A stretch of DNA of 64,000 nucleotides from Nemertoderma westbladi (lineage: Eukaryota; Xenacoelomorpha; Nemertodermatida; Nemertodermatidae): the NCBI GenBank assembly GCA_032718475.1, contig JAUCBJ010005164.1, positions 1 through 64,000 of the forward strand, given 5' to 3'. Of the stretch, positions 58,482-64,000 are shown piece after piece. Under the pieces are notes generated by a model. It was not told the origin of the DNA, made no database searches, and saw nothing but the letters and a program-made list of their open reading frames with translations. Numbering within the stretch: the first letter of the stretch is position 1; every line of letters begins with the position of its first letter. Both the position numbers and the translations under genes were made by a program.

Positions 58482-59421
58482 TTAAGGGGGGGTATACCCC
58501 CCCATGAACCTTTTTTTTCAATGGCTGTCAATTAGTGTTAAATAAGAATATTGCTATTTTGTCATGGTCAACCGCTGTATGGAAGGCCAAATAGCCTTTA
58601 AAGTAAAATTTGAAAATTTGTAGCCTCCCCTAGCGGCTGGCGGCGGAATTAAAGATTCAACTAAAATTGCTACTAGTTCCTCAATTTTGGTCCAAATTTC
58701 ATGAAACCAACTTTTTTGGACTCAGCGTGATCGACTCTACAAAAGTTATCGTATAGAATTTTTAAATAGCCCATTGTATTTTAATTAATTAATTTTATTA
58801 ATTAATTATCATATGTTTAATTAAAAATGGCTAATTAGAAAAAATGGTAATATTTATTAACTTTTATATTATTAACTATTAACTTTTGATAACTTTTAAA
58901 GAGCTTCCAAAGCTCGTTCGAATGAGCCATAAATTAAGAAAATTGGTTGAAAAATGACGGAGGAGTAGTAATTTGAATATGAAAAATGTCATTCCGAGAA
59001 AATGCCCTTCAAAGTTTAAACCGTCCCGCTAAAATTGGCTGTCTGTGTTCTGGTTGGTTAATTATTTCTGGCACGAAGGATGCACACCAACGAGCTAAAA
59101 TATTCATTACTGGGGTTTTCGGGGTCGCTGATTTCATTTCCGATGTCAGTTTTAATTTTTGGTGGAATCTAGTCTATCTGTCTGTCTGTCGGTCTTCTGT
59201 CTTTCTTACAATTTGACGGACAGACCGTCATACGGAAAAACAGTGATAACTCGAGAACTGAAAGAGGTCTCACTAAGCGGTTTTCAGATTTGTAATCCTC
59301 ATTAAATTCTGCTCTAGGTGAAATAAAGAAACCAGAATTTGAAAATTTTACCTGAGGGGGGGGGGGGGGGGGGGGGGGGGCGTGGGGTATACCCCCCCCC
59401 CCCCCCCCCCCCCCCCCTTAA
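58482..59421. mobile_element. Element with TTAA-G(n)-TATACCCC inverted ends
   Basis: The left end is TTAAGGGGGGGTATACCCC; the right end reversed is TTAA, a long G run and GTATACCCC. The TTAA at both edges would fit a TTAA-specific (piggyBac-like) target, but the long G runs are unlike known piggyBac ends. The 0.9-kb interior has no transposase. G and C tracts at 59357-59379 and 59393-59417 could form a long hairpin. Confidence 0.55.
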
Positions 59422-59685
59422 ATCTGAAATAAAACTGGCGCAAAAAAACGTCAAAAAAAACTGAGAGAAAATTAAAAAAGAGATTTACGGGAGCGGTGTA
59501 ACTGTGGTCGACTACTAATCAATGATGTTGGATGGATCTCCAAGACAAATCGGTGTTCATAATACGTCGTTACATTTTAGACAATAATATTATTATTGTT
59601 TTTGTTTGTTATATGTAAATATCAGGTTTGCGGTGATTAAACTAACGAACAACCTAGGCCTAATTACCCGAATGGACCAACTCAC

Positions 59686-59778
59686 CTTGTCTGCAAGTGC
59701 ACGTAAATCCAGGGAAGTTATCTACGCAGTCAGCATTGATATGGCAGTTGTGGGTACCAGCGGTACATTCGTTAATGT
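59686..59778 (-). CDS. EGF gene exon e3 (cassette type A5)
   Basis: 31 codons, phase 1 in and out, donor GTGAGT. INECTAGTHNCHINADC, DNFPGFTCTCRQ. The TCRQ end equals that of e13, and length and phase equal all A exons, so the cassette reaches this far upstream across the 12.7-kb intron. Confidence 0.92.
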
Positions 59779-60003
59779 CTGCATGTGGAAAGTAAATTAA
59801 AATTAAAGTATATTGTAATGGTCGGGTCGGTTATATTCAAATTAACTTGATGTTAAGGCAAAATTACAGTATCTAATAATACGGGCGCATTTACTTGGAA
59901 GTTAATTGAAACTAAGGAAAAAATAAAATATCGGAATTAAATAAAGTATAATTTTTTTGGCTACCACAACTGGTCTTCCCGTGATAAATAAAGTATAACG
60001 TAC

Positions 60004-60135
60004 TGCGACAGGTGGTCGGGTCTCCAGTTGGTTCGAATCCTGGTAGGCATTCGCAGGTAAAAGTCCCAAGTCCTTCTACACATATAGTAGTCTGCCTGTC
60101 GCAGTTATCACGCCCCAGTGCGCAGTTTTCAACGG
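60004..60135 (-). CDS. EGF gene exon e2: EGF-like domain
   Basis: 44 codons, phase 1 in and out, acceptor TTATTTGTAG, donor GTACGT. VENCALGRDNCDRQTTIC, GTFTCECLPGFEPTGDPTTC. V-E-N-C replaces the calcium motif. The position (before an A exon) and length suggest a diverged B exon. Confidence 0.9.
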
Positions 60136-60403
60136 CTACAAATAAGTAAAAGTCACAAACAATTCATTTAATAAGTAAACGAAATAAACGAAAAAATCCA
60201 ACAACAGTTAACACGAGAGAACGTTATGTTACAACCTAGTATTTACCTGAAATAAAGCTTAAGTGGGTGTTGTTATGGCTATGGGCAACACAAATGAGAG
60301 TAATACAATTGTTGATTCGCAAAAGTGGGAAAAAAATAAATTCAAAAAAAGTTATAGTGTATTATAGACGGGGCAAACACAAGAACGCAGTTTAAATACT
60401 TAC

Positions 60404-60584
60404 GAATGCATTCACCATACCCATCTCCGTCTGGGTCGTGCAAAGTAAATCCTTCCAGACAGGTGCAGTGGAATCCTCCTGGAAAGTTCTCGCAATAAGA
60501 CACAGACTCGTCGCAGTCATCTTCTCCCTCAACACATTCGTTAAAATCCTCACATTCTTCGGTGTCATAGTTATAATCGAAGCC
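60404..60584 (-). CDS. EGF gene exon e1: calcium-binding EGF, phase 0 entry
   Basis: 181 bases, phase 0 in and phase 1 out, acceptor TTCCTTCTAG, donor GTAAGT. Joined to the exon end copied in the 52-bp array it reads CECFPGFDYNYDTEEC. FNECVEGEDDCDESVSYC then EGFTLHDPDGDGYGEC follow; the last loop has a DPDGDGYGE stretch that looks like a calcium-binding loop of the thrombospondin or EF-hand kind. Confidence 0.9.
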
Positions 60585-60713
60585 CTAGAAGGAAGACACA
60601 TAGTTCCACTAGGAATTTGTTATTATTTTAAAACAATTTTCATTCAACTTAACGTAATAATATTTGTGAGCATATTTCAATCTCCCCCACCTAATAATCT
60701 ACCTCCAGTAATG

Positions 60714-60900
60714 TATGACTAATGTATGACTAATGTATGACTAATGTATGACTAATGTATGACTAATGTATGACTAATGTATGACTAATGTATGACTAAT
60801 GTATGACTAATGTATGACTAATGTATGACTAATGTATGACTAATGTATGACTAATGTATGACTAATGTATGACTAATGTATGACTAATGTATGACTAATA
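60714..60900. repeat. 11-bp tandem repeat, about 17 copies
   Basis: Unit TAATGTATGAC, nearly perfect, in the intron upstream of e1. Confidence 0.95.
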
Positions 60901-61019
60901 TTATGACAATCTATACATTCCAATATATCAAATACATTCTCAACAAGGGTAGATCAAGATAATTTAATTTATATCATCAAATAAGCGATGCTTTAATTAT
61001 GGCTACCAATTAAAGTCAT

Positions 61020-62060
61020 CCCAAAATTGATGAAAATTTCACCAAAAAAATTTTTTATACCAAATTAAATAATGTGACCCCCAAAAAAATTACTCAACAC
61101 CAAATAAAATAAAGTCACCCAAATAAAATTATTGAAACACCAAAATAAATTTTTCAAAACCAAAAAACATTATTCAACACCAAAACCAATTATTCAATAC
61201 CATAATAAAAATGCTCCCCAAAACCAATTATTAGCACCAAAATAAATGACAATACCCCCAAAATAATTACAAATTTTCCCAAAACAAATACATTTTAGCC
61301 CAAAATAAATACATTTTCCCCCAAAACAAATACCTTTTCCCCCAAAACAAATACATTTTAGCCCAAAATAAATACATTTTCCCCAAAACAAATACATTTT
61401 AGCCCAACATAAATACATTTCCCCCCAAAACAAATACATTTTAGCCCAAAATAAATACATTTTCCCCAAAACAAATACATTTTAGCCCAAAATAAATACA
61501 TTTGCGCCAAAACAAATACATTTTCACCCAAAATAAATACATACAGTAATCCCCCAAAATATATACTATACTACTGCAGCAATAGGCCTCGCACTTCCTG
61601 GAAGTTAGACAAAAAGTTCAGTACTGCCGTAATACGGAAACCTAATAACATAGGCAAAAATAGATAGGCAATAAGGCCTAATAGGTAAGAATACTGTAAC
61701 TGAAGACTGAAGCATGCGCCCATGTGAAGAATACCAGGATTTAATATAAAATATTTGGTGCTGGAATAATTTTTTTGATGACAAGTAATTATTTTTGGGG
61801 GAAAAATAATTGTTTTTGGGGAATCAATAATTGTTTTTGGGGGTAGAATAATTGTTTTTGTGGGATGAATAATTGTTTTTTGGGGGATGAATAATTGTTT
61901 TTTGGGGGAAGAATAATTGTTTTTGAGGGATGAATGATTGTTTTTGGTGAAATGGATATTCAATATTGGGGGATGTGAATTGGTGATACAAAAAAATATA
62001 TTTGGTGGAAAATAATTTATTTTGGTGTTAAATCATCTAATTTGGGGTGGCATTCAATTA
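61020..62060. repeat. Strand-switched simple repeat block, loosely inverted
   Basis: The left half (61020-61560) repeats CCCAAAACAAATACATTTTA; the right half (61750-62050) repeats AATAATTGTTTTTGGGG. Reversed, the right half reads CCCCAAAAACAATTATT, close to CCCCAAAACCAATTATTAGC in the left half. About 190 bases of unrelated sequence separate them. Frames through them are low-complexity artefacts. Confidence 0.6.
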
Positions 62061-62381
62061 CTGGCGTTGAATTATTCATGTAATTTAATTTATCGTTCAT
62101 TCCTTTCAAACTCATTCATTTATTTACTGAAAATGTTCCAGCTCACAAGCGGATTTTTGTATTAGAAGTGAATTTACAAAAGGTGTAATTTGATGTGTGT
62201 TAGCTTCCATGCTGAAGATACATCTTAGCCTATATAATGTCAATAGCTTTCTAGATTCATATTTACCCTACATTATGTTATAATAAATTAGTCATGCGCA
62301 CTTCTATTAGCTCTGTGATTAACTCAACCTCAACTGACTGGTTGATAACTTCGTAATAGGAGAATATTTAATAAAACTTAC

Positions 62382-64000
62382 AGGAAAGCATTCACAGCTG
62401 AAACCTGGGTCCCCATCAATGCATCCTACTTACCGGGAAGCATTCACAGCTGAAACCTGGGTCCCCATCAATGCATTCTACTTACCGGCAAGCATTCACA
62501 GCTGAAACCTGGGTCCCCATCAATGCATTCTACTTACCGGGAAGCATTCACAGCTGAAACCTGGGTCCACAACAATGCATTCTACTTACCGGGAAGCATT
62601 CACAGCTGAAACCTGGGTCCACAACAATGCATTCTACTTACCGGGAAGCATTCACAGCTGAAAATTGGGTCCACAACAATGCATTCTACTTACCGGGATG
62701 CATTCACAGCTGAAACCTGGGTCCCCATCAATGCATTCTACTTACCGGCAAGCATTCACAGCTGAAACCTGGGTCCCCATCAATGCATTCTACTTACCGG
62801 GAAGCATTCACAGCTGAAACCTGGGTTCACAACAATGCATTCTACTTACCGGGAAGCATTCGCAGCTGAAACCTGGGTCCACAACAATGCATTCTACTTA
62901 CCGGCAATCATTCAAATCTGAAAACTGGGTCCCCATCAATGTATTCTACTTACCGGCAAGCATTCACAGCTGAAACCTGGGTCCCCATCAATGCATTCTA
63001 CTTACCGGGAAGCATTCACAGCTGAAACCTGGGTCCCCATCGATGCATCCTACTTACCGGGAAGCATTCACAGCTAAAACCTGGGTCCACAACAATGCAT
63101 TCTACTTACCGGCAAGCATTCACATCTAAAACCCAGGTCCCCATCAATGCATTCTACTTACCGGCAAGCATTCACAGCTGAAACCTGGGTCCCCATCAAT
63201 GCATTCTACTTACCGGCAAGCATTCACAGCTGAAACCTGGGTCCACAACAATGCATCCTACTTACCGGGAAGCATTCGCAGCTGAAACCTGGGTCCACAA
63301 CAATGCATTCTACTTACCGGCAAGCATTCACATCTAAAACCCAGGTCCCCATCAATGCATTCTACTTACCGGCAAGCATTCACAGCTGAAACCTGGGTCC
63401 CCATCAATGCATTCTACTTACCGGGAAGCATTCACAGCTGAAACCTGGGTCCACAACAATGCATTCTACTTACCGGCAAGCATTCACATCTAAAACCCAG
63501 GTCCCCATCAATGCATTCTACTTACCGGCAAGCATTCACAGCTGAAACCTGGGTCCCCATCAATGCATTCTACTTACCGGGAAGCATTCACAGCTGAAAC
63601 CTGGGTCCACAACAATGCATTCTACTTACCGGCAAGCATTCACATCTGAAACCTGGGTCCCCATCAATGCATTCTACTTACCGACAAGCATTCACAGCTG
63701 AAACCTGGGTCCCCATCAATGCATTCTACTTACCGGGAACCATTCACAGCTGAAACCTGGGTCCCCATCAATGCATTCTACTTACCGGCAAGCATTCACA
63801 GCTGAAACCTGGGTTCCCCATCAATGCATTCTACTTACCGGGAAGCATTCACAGCTGAAACCTGGGTCCCCATCAATGCATTCTACTTACCGGCAAGCAT
63901 TCACAGCTGAAACCTGGGTCCACAACAATGCATTCTACTTACCGGGAAGCATTCACAGCTGAAACCTGGGTCCACAACAATGCATTCTACTTACCGGGAA
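62382..64000 (-). repeat. 52-bp minisatellite copying an EGF exon end with donor, at least 31 copies, continues past the edge
   Basis: Minus-strand unit encodes ECIDGDPGFSCECFP followed by GTAAGTAGA; the donor is in phase 0 and fits e1. Alternative versions have VDPGF or carry TTAGATGTG. The body of this exon lies beyond 64000. The 3'-most copy (62382) ends CCT|GTAAGTT and is also an intact donor. 52 is not a multiple of three and the frame meets TGA after a donor, so the first copy should be used. Confidence 0.93.

Larger units (their letters stand above)
688..64000 (-). other. Giant EGF-repeat gene, 51 exons visible, both ends outside the window
   Basis: All exons are on the minus strand with AG acceptors and GT donors, and every neighbouring pair agrees in reading phase (mostly phase 1, the usual EGF-module phase; exceptions are noted per exon). 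Joined EGF domains make sense across junctions: e28 ending NTEG joins e29 to read NTEGSYDC, and e29/e30 read SLANDCSADADC. The product is a multi-domain extracellular protein with EGF, calcium-binding EGF, ShK-like and follistatin/Kazal-like modules, in the broad style of fibrillin, fibulin or agrin, but I recognise no named orthologue. No start codon, signal peptide, membrane segment or stop codon falls in the window. Confidence 0.9.

Noticed and set aside
61194-61963. Minus-strand low-complexity frames (FGGKCIYFGLK- and KNNYSSPK-like)
   Set aside because: They are products of simple repeats CCCAAAATAAATACATTTT and AATAATTGTTTTTGGGG.

Overview
The window is eukaryotic and animal. It is AT-rich and carries dozens of small exons bounded by GT-AG splice signals. 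Its proteins are EGF-like, follistatin/Kazal-like, ShK-like and anoctamin (TMEM16), and its repeats include a tRNA-derived SINE and several short inverted-repeat elements. A non-vertebrate marine metazoan is likely; the phylum cannot be fixed from sequence alone.

One giant gene on the minus strand fills almost the whole window and runs off both ends. I reconstructed 51 exons (e1 to e51 in transcription order, 60584 down to 688) by checking splice sites and reading phase at each junction. Together they hold about 7.6 kb of coding sequence (about 2,540 residues). The product is a secreted or extracellular string of EGF domains, mostly of the calcium-binding D-x-[D/N]-E-C type, with one ShK-like domain (e15) and follistatin/Kazal-like modules near the left edge (e41, e50, e51). 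Neither the signal peptide nor the stop codon lies in the window. Between 47.0 and 22.9 kb a five-exon cassette, D-C-B-A-E, is repeated four times; a partial A-E pair lies further upstream.

Three intronless genes are nested in host introns. A 183-residue protein of unknown function lies on the plus strand (7635-8186). An anoctamin lies on the plus strand (48399-50921). A leucine-rich-repeat-like protein lies on the minus strand (55246-56937).

The most striking feature is a set of long minisatellites (20, 21/66, 46, 52, 56, 57 and 106 bp units). In seven cases the repeat unit is the end of an EGF exon plus its splice donor; in one case it is an acceptor. Every copy therefore repeats an exon-intron boundary, always expanding towards the intron. 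The first junction next to the exon body stays intact and gives the correct reading phase. In the 57-bp array the unit is a multiple of three, so use of later donors would add 19-residue modules in frame.

The rest is intronic: MITE-like elements with terminal inverted repeats (one family with 8-bp target duplications and a paralogous empty site), poly-G/poly-C tracts, a SINE, tRNA-like sequence and simple repeats.
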